Of a stretch of 64,000 bases of DNA, positions 1 to 8,118 are shown in pieces. Both the position numbers and the translations under genes were made by a program. The DNA is from Arthrobacter sp. NEB 688 (GTDB taxonomy: Bacteria > Actinomycetota > Actinomycetes > Actinomycetales > Dermatophilaceae). Positions within the stretch are counted from its first letter, which is position 1, and every line of letters begins with the position of its first letter. The stretch lies in contig NZ_CP053707.1 in the NCBI RefSeq assembly GCF_013201035.1, positions 310,001 through 374,000 on the forward strand, in the 5' to 3' direction. Below the pieces are notes generated by a model. The model had not been told where the DNA came from. It saw only the letters and a program-made list of their open reading frames with translations, and made no database searches.

Positions 1-510
1 GAGGTCGTCGGCGTCTACCCGAACCGCGGATCCATCCCGACGGCGCTGTGGCAGAGCCTCTTCGACGGCGCGGTCGAGTCGATAGACATCGTCGCGTTCG
101 CTGCGAGCTTCCTGCACGACACCATGCCCGACGTCGATGATCAACTGCTCAAGAAGGCGCGATCCGGGGTGCGCGTGCGCTTGGCCTTCGGCGATCCAGA
201 CTGCGCTGCCGTCGCACTTCGAGGTGACGACGAAGGCATCGGTCCATCGCTGGCTGATCGATGCCGTCTCACGTGGAAGTACGTCGAGCCGCTGCTGGGT
301 GTATCAGAGATCGAAGCTCGAGCCCACAGCACGACGCTCTACTGCTCAATGTTCCGGTTCGACGGTGACCTGCTCGCCAACCATCACCTCTTCGGGGCTG
401 CTGCGAACCACTCACCAGTTCTTCACGTGAGGCGTCTTGTTGGGGGCCGGCTCTTCGACCACCACATGCGGTCCTTCGAGCGGGTCTGGGACGCCGCGCT
501 ACCGCAGTAA
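1..510 (+). CDS. DUF5919 regulator-type protein (C-terminal part, 5' end outside window)
   Basis: The reading frame is open from base 1, so this is the C-terminal portion of a longer protein; the first internal ATG at 124 is not its start. The visible 169 residues resemble the phospholipase-D-like DUF5919 domain that usually follows an XRE-type helix-turn-helix in actinobacterial proteins: VYPNRGSIPTALWQSLFDGA, then GVRVRLAFGDPD, EGIG and a closing SFERVWDAAL segment. The HTH half would lie upstream of the window. In other actinobacteria this type of gene often sits beside a Nudix hydrolase and an HD-domain protein, and both follow here, which supports the call. Substrate and DNA target are unknown; family recognition is from memory of the domain pattern. 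Confidence 0.7.
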   Translation, partial: EVVGVYPNRGSIPTALWQSLFDGAVESIDIVAFAASFLHDTMPDVDDQLLKKARSGVRVRLAFGDPDCAAVALRGDDEGIGPSLADRCRLTWKYVEPLLGVSEIEARAHSTTLYCSMFRFDGDLLANHHLFGAAANHSPVLHVRRLVGGRLFDHHMRSFERVWDAALPQ

Positions 511-583
511 CGCCATCAGCGCTCGGACAGAACGTGCCCCGTTGGCGACTTCGTGCTCGACGTACGGGGCTATCGTCTTGAGC

Positions 584-1054
584 ATGGGCAGGGTCGACTA
601 CATCGATGATCCCGAGGCGCCGACAGCGAACAGCGTCGTTCCCTCAGTCGTGGCGATCGTTCGAGACGGAGTAGGCCGAATCCTCCTGATTCACAAGACC
701 GACAACAACCTTTGGGCGCTGCCTGGAGGGGGTCACGAGATCGGCGAGTCGATCTCCGAGACGGTCGTGCGCGAGGTCAAAGAGGAGACTGGCTACGACG
801 TCGCGGTCGAGGCGATCACTGGTACGTATACGAACCCCCGTCACGTCATGGCCTACGACGACGGCGAGGTCCGGCAACAGTTCTCGATCGCCTTCCGTGC
901 CCGTCTCATCGGCGGCCAAGCTCGCACGAGCAGCGAAAGCAGTGAGGTCGAGTGGGTCAGGCCTGAAGACCTCCCTGCCTTGGACCTCCACCCGTCAATG
1001 CGGCTTCGCATCCAGCACGCGCTAGAGGACCGCAACTCCCCATTCCTCGGCTGA
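584..1054 (+). CDS. Nudix hydrolase
   Basis: A 156-residue Nudix-fold enzyme that would hydrolyse a nucleoside-diphosphate-linked substrate using a divalent metal. The complete Nudix box lies at residues 49-71 (G49, E55, R63-E64, E67-E68, G70), so it should be active. Substrate cannot be predicted. The frame stays open upstream to 437, but that part reads through the DUF5919 gene in another frame. ATG 584 begins the homologous part and lies 7 nt after a TATCGT -10-like hexamer (571-576), so a leaderless mRNA is possible. It follows the DUF5919 gene by 73 bp and its last 33 bp overlap the convergent HD gene. Confidence 0.85.
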   Translation: MGRVDYIDDPEAPTANSVVPSVVAIVRDGVGRILLIHKTDNNLWALPGGGHEIGESISETVVREVKEETGYDVAVEAITGTYTNPRHVMAYDDGEVRQQFSIAFRARLIGGQARTSSESSEVEWVRPEDLPALDLHPSMRLRIQHALEDRNSPFLG

Positions 1055-1576
1055 CGTGCGGCTGGCCGCGCGGGCGCAGCAGGCAAAAAGATACTCCGAT
1101 GACTTAAGCACTGCGCGATGCACCGGATCGCTCGTGCCATAGCGAGCAACGATCTCAGCGATCCGGTCGGCGACGCCTGTGTCAGTGCCTACAGGTGAAA
1201 CGGTGAGATCACACAGGATCAACGTGTCCAGCAGCTGCTGCGGAGGTCGCGCGTAGGCCATCAGTTCACCCAGCAAAGCTCGCTCGTCCGCTTCGAACTC
1301 CGCCCCTGTGTGGAAGGCCACGAGTGACACAACCATCGGATCCACGTTGCGCGAGGCGAGCCAGGCGGCACCGTCCAGCGCGTGCAGACCGGTGTAGGCG
1401 ACGGTCGGGGCGTATCCGATGTCATGTAGCCACGCAGCTGACACGAGGGGGTTCTCGTCCACGTCGTTGGTCAATCGCTGAGCGCGCGCCGCTACGCCTT
1501 CCACATGCCGCCAACGTCGCGGGTGGGAGTCGATCAGACACCCTTCCGCGAGCTGACGTGCCTCAGAAGGTCGCAT
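1022..1576 (-). CDS. HD-domain phosphohydrolase family protein
   Basis: A 184-residue protein with an HD-type metal-binding core: the first His in the RRWRHVEGVAARA helix, the paired HD in AAWLHDIGYAP, and a later conserved FHTG segment. HD proteins of this length usually act as phosphohydrolases on nucleotides. It converges on the Nudix gene and their coding ends overlap by 33 bp. Together with the DUF5919 and Nudix genes it forms a recurrent actinobacterial trio, suggesting a shared nucleotide or damaged-metabolite clean-up role (inference). A TATCTT hexamer 6 nt before ATG 1576 would fit a leaderless start. Confidence 0.75.
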   Translation of the reverse strand: MRPSEARQLAEGCLIDSHPRRWRHVEGVAARAQRLTNDVDENPLVSAAWLHDIGYAPTVAYTGLHALDGAAWLASRNVDPMVVSLVAFHTGAEFEADERALLGELMAYARPPQQLLDTLILCDLTVSPVGTDTGVADRIAEIVARYGTSDPVHRAVLKSSEYLFACCARAASRTSAEEWGVAVL

Positions 1577-1821
1577 GCCTCCAAGATACGCAGCAGCCGC
1601 GGACGGGCTTGCCTAGACGCTCACCTCTACACCTACCGGGGAACGCTGGGTACTCGTCCTGGTGCTGCGCCACCCCTCGGGCTCGCGGAGCGAGGTTCCT
1701 AGTTCCTACCCGCCCCGGCTATTGACCCGCGGGAGGGCTCAGGCCACGACCCGCACGAAGGAACGGGTGGCGCCCAGCCAGTCGCCTGTAGTCTGTGAGC
1801 ACTCAAGTGCAGGAGGAGCAG

Positions 1822-2838
1822 GTGGCGCGGACCTTGCCAGTCCAAAGGGCCAGCGGGTTGTCCCATCCGGAAGGGGTTGACCCGCCTGATCGCCTGCGCC
1901 TCTCTGTCACTGATGCATGCAACTTCGCTTGCTCTTTTTGCCACAATGAAGGCTCGTTTCAAACGCAGATTTCCTCGCGCAACCAGTTGCACCCCGAAGA
2001 TATGGCGTTCTACATCCGTGCGAGCGTAACTGCGGGGGTTCGCGCTATAAAGTTGACCGGCGGTGAGCCTCTCATCTATCAGCGCGATGGCATGGACATC
2101 GTTGCTCTTTCAGAATTAGCATGCGAGACGGCGGGAGCCGAGGTCAGCGTCTCTTTGACGACCAACGGGCAGCTTCTGAAACGCTTTGCAGAACGTCTTC
2201 CGGATACGGGCCTGTCACACGTCACCGTAAGCGTTCACACTCTCAATTTGGAGACGTTTAGAGCGGATATCAGTAACTCCGGAAGCCCTCGCCAACAAAT
2301 GGCGGGCATTCGCGCCGCCGCGGCCGCGGGGATGCACGTGAAGGCGAACGTGGTTGTGATGCCGGACACCGTCTCAGAGGTTAACGGTCTGTGCGCGGAG
2401 CTGTTCAGGGCTGGCGCACGCGAGGTCCGCCTTTACCCTGTCCTGTGGTCACCTTTTGCCGAGAAAGCGGCGTCTGAACTTTCACTTGCGGGCGACGATC
2501 TACTATCTCTTGCTTTCCGGGCATCGGGCCTCCCTATGACCAAGGACAGGCGTGATTACGTCTCAGCTTTCTTAGCGGCCGACAGCCCGCATTTGCCAAG
2601 ATCGGTGCGTCTATCTGGTCGCGTCGGGCCTATCGTGATGGATCGCATACGTAAGCGAAACGCCGGCGGGTCCGATGATGAGGGGGATTATGCAGTGAGG
2701 ATTTCAGCGCAAGGCGCCTTGCACGCACGCCTATTCAGTCCCCCAGTAGACCTATCCGTTGCCGCCTCAAGTGGAGATTTGCGGCTCGCCGTGAGGGCTA
2801 TCAACTTCGCACGCAGCGAGATCTCTGGCCTTGACTGA
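1822..2838 (+). CDS. Radical SAM enzyme, MoaA-like core without second cluster
   Basis: A 338-residue radical S-adenosylmethionine enzyme. C33, C37 and C40 form the CxxxCxxC site for the [4Fe-4S] cluster, and the SAM-binding GGEP motif is at residues 80-83 (KLTGGEPLIY). The N-terminal half looks like the MoaA/viperin branch, but the C-terminal cysteines that ligate a second cluster in MoaA are absent, so it is not a molybdopterin enzyme. GTG 1822 is chosen because AGGAGG stands 5 nt upstream; GTG 1795 in the same frame abuts a TAGTCT -10-like box (1789-1794) and has no ribosome site. It overlaps the next gene by 8 bp, so the two are translationally coupled. Codon use is more A+T-rich than in the core genes, indicating acquisition. 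The substrate is unknown. Confidence 0.85.
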   Translation: MARTLPVQRASGLSHPEGVDPPDRLRLSVTDACNFACSFCHNEGSFQTQISSRNQLHPEDMAFYIRASVTAGVRAIKLTGGEPLIYQRDGMDIVALSELACETAGAEVSVSLTTNGQLLKRFAERLPDTGLSHVTVSVHTLNLETFRADISNSGSPRQQMAGIRAAAAAGMHVKANVVVMPDTVSEVNGLCAELFRAGAREVRLYPVLWSPFAEKAASELSLAGDDLLSLAFRASGLPMTKDRRDYVSAFLAADSPHLPRSVRLSGRVGPIVMDRIRKRNAGGSDDEGDYAVRISAQGALHARLFSPPVDLSVAASSGDLRLAVRAINFARSEISGLD

Positions 2839-4363
2839 GCTGCCAATAATCGGCCTGCCGGGCGATCACCCTCTTCCCTGCGCCCTCAATCCGCGCAGCA
2901 TCAGTAAAATCCGGGCTTTCTATACTTTCGGGGTAGACCTTGGAGACTACTTCGGCGTCACCGATGATTCCATCGCCGCGCTCCAAGAAATCCGTGCCGC
3001 TGGGACGCTTCTGAGTCTTTACGAAGACGCCTTAACGGGCGTTGAAGGCTTTGCTCCGCAGGCAGATCGCATCGAAGCCGACGCAAACGAAGCAGTGAAC
3101 AAGGACGGCAAGGCCGTATGGTCGGACACTTTCATTAAGACTCGGGCCTCGTGGACAACGCCCTACCCCAGCTCGTTCGATATGGGCGCAGAACAGTTGC
3201 GCATTCAGGGTCGGATGCAGAGTTTAGATGCTTCTCTGGGGGGATGGGAGTTTGACACCATCCGCGGGTACTTGACCCCAGACGGTGTGGTGGTCCTAAC
3301 TGTTTCCTTCCGTCAAGATCAGGCACTCGATCTGGACGAAACCATCCGTGACCTGCGCACACTCCGACGCTTTGCGCGCAAGATGTTCGATCAACACGCC
3401 TCAAACATGGTGGGTGCCAGTTCTCCTATTCGCTCAATCCTCGAGCGTGAGGGATTCACTTGCGGCTCGCACCCGAACTCCGAAAAGGTTCGTTCTCATA
3501 GAACAATTTTCGTTCAGAGCATGCAGTGCGACTCGGGGAGAGTGTGCGACGCGCACCGCCTCCGCGACACAGCAGCCGTTGCAGGGCTTATGAATTTGGC
3601 GGCTTGGTACCCTACTTATCACGCAGAATACCGTGAGCGCTTGGCCAGTAAGGAGTTCGGCTACCGCTCAAATGAGCTCTACCTCGTCGATCGCGACACA
3701 ACTCTCTGCATCCAGAGTGGGTTCTGGGACGCCGAGAATCCACTTCACCTTTATATGGGCAACGTGCTACAGGCAGTGGAGTACCACGTGGGACTGCAGG
3801 CGCTCCTACGTGGTCAACTTCAGTACGCTCGCAAGCTCTACTCGACGAGCACCTCAGAAGCATCCAGCATGGATGCGGTGGAGGGCGTGCGACGGAGTAG
3901 AGCTATCCTCTCGGGCGCGTACGAGAGCTTAAATTATGCCGTCCTGGTGCTACACGGGTTCACGCGCCGGCTGCTTCGAGCCTTGGATGAGGAATCGGAG
4001 ATTTCGGCGATCCTGGAGGACGTTGAACGTCGCGTCGAGAACGTTTCTGACTCTGTGACGCTGCAGGCCTCCGTCTCAACGAGCCTGATGTCGGCGAATC
4101 TGCAAGGTTTCGGAAATGCGATTAACCGTCGCGTCTTGTGGGTGACGGTAGTCAGCGCAGTGGTCGGGTTGATCGCACTCTTGGTCGCGCTGCTCTCACT
4201 TTCTCAGTCTACACAGGATGGGGCAGCAAAGGACCACAATCCGACTCGGTCGACGACAGCTATCGCGCAGATACGCTATTCGGCCTTGAACGGCGACGAT
4301 GATCTATTTGACTTGCCCCCTTCTAATCGTCGTCGCGATCTTAGTTGCACGGCGGCGCTCTAA
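2831..4363 (+). CDS. Membrane-anchored protein of unknown function, partner of radical SAM enzyme
   Basis: A 510-residue protein that I do not recognise. About 430 presumably cytosolic residues carry no motif I can name. They are followed by one strong membrane helix at about 435-457 (VLWVTVVSAVVGLIALLVAL) and a 53-residue polar tail. The region just before the helix is helical, with an arrangement loosely recalling the CorA C-terminal stalk, but there is no GMN motif and only one helix. The start is TTG 2831 inside the stop region of the radical SAM gene; no upstream in-frame start exists and the next Met is over 100 residues in. Coupling to the enzyme suggests that it is either its substrate or partner, or a membrane effector acting on the enzyme's product (inference). 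Confidence 0.7.
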   Translation: MTELPIIGLPGDHPLPCALNPRSISKIRAFYTFGVDLGDYFGVTDDSIAALQEIRAAGTLLSLYEDALTGVEGFAPQADRIEADANEAVNKDGKAVWSDTFIKTRASWTTPYPSSFDMGAEQLRIQGRMQSLDASLGGWEFDTIRGYLTPDGVVVLTVSFRQDQALDLDETIRDLRTLRRFARKMFDQHASNMVGASSPIRSILEREGFTCGSHPNSEKVRSHRTIFVQSMQCDSGRVCDAHRLRDTAAVAGLMNLAAWYPTYHAEYRERLASKEFGYRSNELYLVDRDTTLCIQSGFWDAENPLHLYMGNVLQAVEYHVGLQALLRGQLQYARKLYSTSTSEASSMDAVEGVRRSRAILSGAYESLNYAVLVLHGFTRRLLRALDEESEISAILEDVERRVENVSDSVTLQASVSTSLMSANLQGFGNAINRRVLWVTVVSAVVGLIALLVALLSLSQSTQDGAAKDHNPTRSTTAIAQIRYSALNGDDDLFDLPPSNRRRDLSCTAAL

Positions 4364-4451
4364 GCGTTTCTCGACGGAAGCGGCGCCCTTGACACCTGTT
4401 TGGTTATCGATCCCGTTCAGCGCGTCGGACCATCCACCACTCTTTGCCCTC

Positions 4452-4480
4452 GGCCCTACGGCCTTTAGGGTCGTTGTTTT
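4452..4480 (+). terminator. Intrinsic terminator of the radical SAM operon
   Basis: A GGCCCTA / TAGGGTC stem (4452-4458 with 4466-4472, one G-U pair) with a 7-nt loop is followed by GTTGTTTT on the plus strand. That is a normal Rho-independent terminator, and it closes the two-gene operon. It overlaps the last codon of the convergent NlpC/P60 gene. Confidence 0.6.
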
Positions 4481-5553
4481 CTACTCGCGTCGGGCCTGCC
4501 CGCGACGACGTCGTCGTCGCCCCACGGTCTGTCAGCGGACAGATCTATAACTTTCACCTCGACGGTCCTCCCGGACGCCGGTGCGTGGATTACCTGGCCG
4601 TCAGCGACATAGAGAGCCACATGGTGGTAGACGCCGCTTGAGTCCCGAGGATCGTGAAAGAAGAGGAGGTCGCCTGGGCGGATCTCTGTGAGGGGCACGT
4701 GAGCCACAGCCGCAGCTTGATCGCTGGCGACTCGGGGAAGGGTGATTCCGGTCGCTTGGAACCAGACGTAGCGCGTGAAGCTAGAGCAATCGAAGCCAAC
4801 GACCCCTGTTCCGCTACCGAATCCCGGACCGGGTCCGGTCAGCGTCCCACCTCCCCAGGAGTAGGGGACGCCGAGCTGGCTCAGAGCTACATCGACGACC
4901 TTGCTGTCCTGGTTAAGGCCACGAGCCGCAGCGCAGGAAGCAGCGGCGATGCTCGGCGCGCCCACCAGCTGACGCGCGGTCGCCTCCCACTTCGCGTACG
5001 CAGTCGGGAAAGCGCTGACCTGGACCGCCTGGGCGGCCTCGGCCACTGGGAGCTCGAGATACCCCGGAACGCTGAGCAAGCCTCGTTGTCCGCCATGACC
5101 CCCACGGAAGAACATCGACGTCGACTGGATCGGATCGAGGCGCTCGGCGCGGCTACCCCAGGCATCCCGCTGCTGGAACATCCCGATCGAGTCGCGGTCG
5201 CCGAAGGGCAGGTTGCGCAGGCCTGATTCTTGGAGCGCCGTGCTGATCGCAACTACCCACCCTTGTTGAGGAACACCGAGTTCTCGACCGACAGCCACGA
5301 TGGTCTGGGCGTTGGCCAGCTGCTCGGAGTCGAAGGACGAGACGCTCACTACAGCTGGACGATCGACGGTCCCGCAGCCCATCACGGCCGGCTCGGAGTC
5401 AGAAGGCTCGCCTGCGAGCAGCGACATCGTGAAGACGGTCAATGCGAGGAAACCGACGAGTGCCACAGGCAGCACCACAGCCAGAACACGCACGAGCAAG
5501 CGCCACAGGCGCCGCTTCAATTCGGCAGCGGCAAGAGCAGTGACCGGGTCCAC
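4465..5553 (-). CDS. Conjugation cell-wall hydrolase: lytic-transglycosylase-like plus NlpC/P60 (C40) peptidase
   Basis: A 362-residue bifunctional wall hydrolase of the kind that opens peptidoglycan for a type IV secretion channel in Gram-positive bacteria. One membrane helix lies at about 22-45. A lysozyme/transglycosylase-like segment has the likely catalytic E109 (ALQES) and a GMFQQR motif at 124-129. A C-terminal NlpC/P60 domain follows, with C256 (FDCSSF), H310/H311 and H323 as the likely triad. It is the last gene of the minus-strand transfer operon, 3 bp after the TcpC-like gene. Its role matches TcpG/VirB1-type hydrolases, and the catalytic residues look intact. Confidence 0.85.
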   Translation of the reverse strand: MDPVTALAAAELKRRLWRLLVRVLAVVLPVALVGFLALTVFTMSLLAGEPSDSEPAVMGCGTVDRPAVVSVSSFDSEQLANAQTIVAVGRELGVPQQGWVVAISTALQESGLRNLPFGDRDSIGMFQQRDAWGSRAERLDPIQSTSMFFRGGHGGQRGLLSVPGYLELPVAEAAQAVQVSAFPTAYAKWEATARQLVGAPSIAAASCAAARGLNQDSKVVDVALSQLGVPYSWGGGTLTGPGPGFGSGTGVVGFDCSSFTRYVWFQATGITLPRVASDQAAAVAHVPLTEIRPGDLLFFHDPRDSSGVYHHVALYVADGQVIHAPASGRTVEVKVIDLSADRPWGDDDVVAGRPDASRKQRP

Positions 5554-5556
5554 GGC

Positions 5557-6123
5557 TCAACCCATCGCCCTGCCGACGAGAGCTGGGGACTCCTCGGGCT
5601 CGATGCCGTCGACAAGCCACTCGGAGCGAACTCGTTCGAGGCTGACGAAGACTGCCCCGCCATCCGTGGGAACCCGCACCCTTGCGGAGGCCGCGAAGCG
5701 CTCAACGGTCTCGGCGCTTCCCAGCGCACGCGAGGCGGGGACGCTGGCTGACGAGGAGTCACGCAGCAACCTGGTGAAGCGAGCCGTCGCAAAGGAGGAG
5801 CACTCGGAGCGCCACGAATCGACATCCGCGTCAGGACGAGCCCAGACCTCGGTGAACGCGAGCGCCACATCCTCCGGGGCTGCCCTCGACGAGGACGAGG
5901 TGGGGCCGGGGCGGGGGGCAGATGGAGCATCGCTCGATAAAGAGCGACCTACGGACGAGAGAGGCGTCGCCTCAGTAACCGGTGCCTCGTCGACCGTGGG
6001 CTCGCCCAGCGCGGAGACCCGGCCGAGCGCGCCGACCAGCGTCGTCGCGACCAGCAGCGTGACCGCCAGGTTGCGCCAGGACCACAACGGCCAGCGCCAC
6101 CACTCGGGCCGGCCGCTAGTCAT
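5557..6123 (-). CDS. Conjugal transfer protein, TcpC/VirB8-like
   Basis: A 188-residue protein with a short cytoplasmic start, one membrane helix (NLAVTLLVATTLVGALG, about residues 18-34), a low-complexity linker and a compact C-terminal domain (about 100-185) of the size of the NTF2-like domain in TcpC/VirB8 proteins. Such proteins form the periplasmic or wall-side scaffold of the conjugation channel. It overlaps the upstream VirB6-like gene by 4 bp and is followed at once by the wall hydrolase. Assignment rests mostly on topology and position in the operon, not on a diagnostic motif. Confidence 0.6.
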   Translation of the reverse strand: MTSGRPEWWRWPLWSWRNLAVTLLVATTLVGALGRVSALGEPTVDEAPVTEATPLSSVGRSLSSDAPSAPRPGPTSSSSRAAPEDVALAFTEVWARPDADVDSWRSECSSFATARFTRLLRDSSSASVPASRALGSAETVERFAASARVRVPTDGGAVFVSLERVRSEWLVDGIEPEESPALVGRAMG

Positions 6124-8117
6124 GACGCCTCCGCCTGTTCCGTCGGGACCGCGTCGGAGTGCCGCAGCATGGCCCCGGTCCGCGGGTCGTACACGAAGTG
6201 CCCGAGGCCGTCTTGGTCGAGCTGCTCGTTCGCACCGTGGGCAGGCTCCGCGCGGACGGGTTGCAGCCGGGGACTCGGTGCTGGTGGCACTAGCTCACCG
6301 GCGACGACGTCCGGCGAGACCTTGGTATCGGGCAGTCCGCCGCTCTGGCGGTGCACGTCGTGGGGCATTGGCGCAGGTGGTGTCGCAAGGTCGGATGCGG
6401 CCTGGCGGCCCATCGAACTCGGACCTGCGCTGATGAGATGGGCAGGAACGACCGTCGACCGGCTCAGGCCACCGTCGCTCGTGACGTCCCAGACCACGCG
6501 CTCCCGGCCGAACGTCTCGCTGCGTGGTGGCCGTGTCCCCGCTCGTGGCGTCGCACCCTCGCTGGGGATCGTCGGCTCGGGCGCGGAATCAGGCGTCTCC
6601 TCGATCGCGTGCTTCGTGCCGTCGTTCACGCCCTGCCGGGTGACGAGATATCGAGTCACCTGCCGTCCGATGCGACGGCCCCGACTCCGACGGCCGGCAT
6701 GGCCGAAGATCCTCGTGAACGACAGCAGGGGTGCCGTCAGCACGAACGCCGCGAGCGTGATGACGAGGCATAGGACCAAGGCCATGATGCCCATTCCGGC
6801 GTCGTCCGCGGTGCTGAGGACAGCCGTGATCGCGGCGGTGTAGATCACGGAGCCTGCCGAGAACGCCACGACATTGATGACCGCGGCACCGCCGATATTG
6901 GCCATCTGCTTCACGATCCCGGACATCGGCGCGAACACCCCCACGACCGCAGCCGCGGGCAGGAACATCACGAGCAGGCGCAGCATGACGAGGCCGGCGA
7001 GCAGGAAAACGTCGGCCACCAGCCGGAACAGATCGACGAAGACCGCGCCGAGCAGCGCGAATGCTCCGGTGCCCATCCGTCCGCCGGCCTTCCCCTGGAG
7101 GACCGCGTAGGTGGCGGGGTCCTCCTCGGCGATCTGTTCGGCAGTCTCTTTCCAGGTGGATGCCTTGCCCTCCGTCAGCTGCTTGCTCGCCTCGGGCGTC
7201 GTTGCCGCTGCTTCCTCGGACCACGACACTGCGCTGGCCCGGAAAAGGGCTGGGCCCCAACGCTTCGCGGCCGCCGAGTCAGAGGACCCCAACTGGCCGC
7301 GCAGCCACGCGTCGTACAACACCCGGTCGACAGTCAGCGCTCCCTGCCCGCGGGCAGCTCCTTGGCCAGCTGGCGTGGGCCCATCGACCCCGCCCGTCCG
7401 CGCTTGGAGGGTCCCAATGGTCGAGGTGATCGCGCCGTCGAAGAACCGGCTGGCCTGGGACGGATACTGCGTGATAACCGCGACGACACCAAGGATCAGT
7501 ACCGCCCAGACCGCTCCTCGCAGGACGCCCGGGAAGTGCCCGCGTACCGCCTGGAGGAGCAGCATCGCGGCAACACCGAAGAGGGCGACGCCGCCCCACG
7601 GGCTCCAGATGGCGTCGCGCAGCCGCTGGGTCACGGTGCCGACGACTTGGTCGAGTGGGCCCATGTACGAGGCCGGGTCGGCCACCTTGTTGTGGAGTCC
7701 GTTTGTCGCCGCGGTCAGCCACACCGCTGTCGACAACATGACGTTGCCGATCATGGTGTCGGTGGTGGCCGATGGGTCTCGCACGGATCCGCCGCAGCCG
7801 AGGTCGTAGGTGTTCCAGGTAAGGCCGGCGTATCCGTACTGGTCGTAGATGCTCGTAGTCGGGTTGTTCGCGAAGGGGTCTGCATTCGGTGGCAGAGGGT
7901 CGGGCTTGGGGTCCAGAGCTCCTGCAAGGCCGGTGCCAGGGCGTCCCGGCAGTGGTGCGTCCTTGCAGTCCGGGATCCCCGGAATGCTTGGAGCCTCCAC
8001 TGCACGGTGCGCAGTCGAGGGTGGGCTCGCAAAGCCGTTTGGTGCGCCGCCGATCGCCAGCACCCCTACGGCAGTGGCCGTCCCGAGAATGGCAAGGAGC
8101 CTCTGCATTCTTCCCAT
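6120..8117 (-). CDS. Polytopic conjugation channel protein, VirB6/TrbL-like
   Basis: A 665-residue membrane protein with a signal-peptide-like N-terminus (MGRMQRLLAILGTATAVGV), a proline-rich extracytoplasmic segment, then several long hydrophobic segments in the middle and a polar C-terminal tail of about 180 residues. This is the layout of VirB6/TrbL/TcpH-type inner-membrane channel proteins. ATG 8117 is used because an AGGAG precedes it inside the end of the VirB4 gene, whose stop is one base upstream; the open frame extends to 8330 but reads as shadow of VirB4. Its stop overlaps the next gene by 4 bp. Confidence 0.7.
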   Translation of the reverse strand: MGRMQRLLAILGTATAVGVLAIGGAPNGFASPPSTAHRAVEAPSIPGIPDCKDAPLPGRPGTGLAGALDPKPDPLPPNADPFANNPTTSIYDQYGYAGLTWNTYDLGCGGSVRDPSATTDTMIGNVMLSTAVWLTAATNGLHNKVADPASYMGPLDQVVGTVTQRLRDAIWSPWGGVALFGVAAMLLLQAVRGHFPGVLRGAVWAVLILGVVAVITQYPSQASRFFDGAITSTIGTLQARTGGVDGPTPAGQGAARGQGALTVDRVLYDAWLRGQLGSSDSAAAKRWGPALFRASAVSWSEEAAATTPEASKQLTEGKASTWKETAEQIAEEDPATYAVLQGKAGGRMGTGAFALLGAVFVDLFRLVADVFLLAGLVMLRLLVMFLPAAAVVGVFAPMSGIVKQMANIGGAAVINVVAFSAGSVIYTAAITAVLSTADDAGMGIMALVLCLVITLAAFVLTAPLLSFTRIFGHAGRRSRGRRIGRQVTRYLVTRQGVNDGTKHAIEETPDSAPEPTIPSEGATPRAGTRPPRSETFGRERVVWDVTSDGGLSRSTVVPAHLISAGPSSMGRQAASDLATPPAPMPHDVHRQSGGLPDTKVSPDVVAGELVPPAPSPRLQPVRAEPAHGANEQLDQDGLGHFVYDPRTGAMLRHSDAVPTEQAEAS

Positions 8118-8118
8118 G

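Noticed and set aside
1822-2838. MoaA (GTP cyclase) or viperin identity for the radical SAM protein
   Set aside because: The C-terminal cysteines of MoaA are missing, no moa genes are adjacent, and no viperin-specific segment can be recognised beyond the shared radical SAM core.
4654-6433. Plus-strand frames of 190 and 377 codons opposite the transfer genes
   Set aside because: Antisense to the NlpC/P60, TcpC-like and VirB6-like genes, whose motifs are unambiguous.
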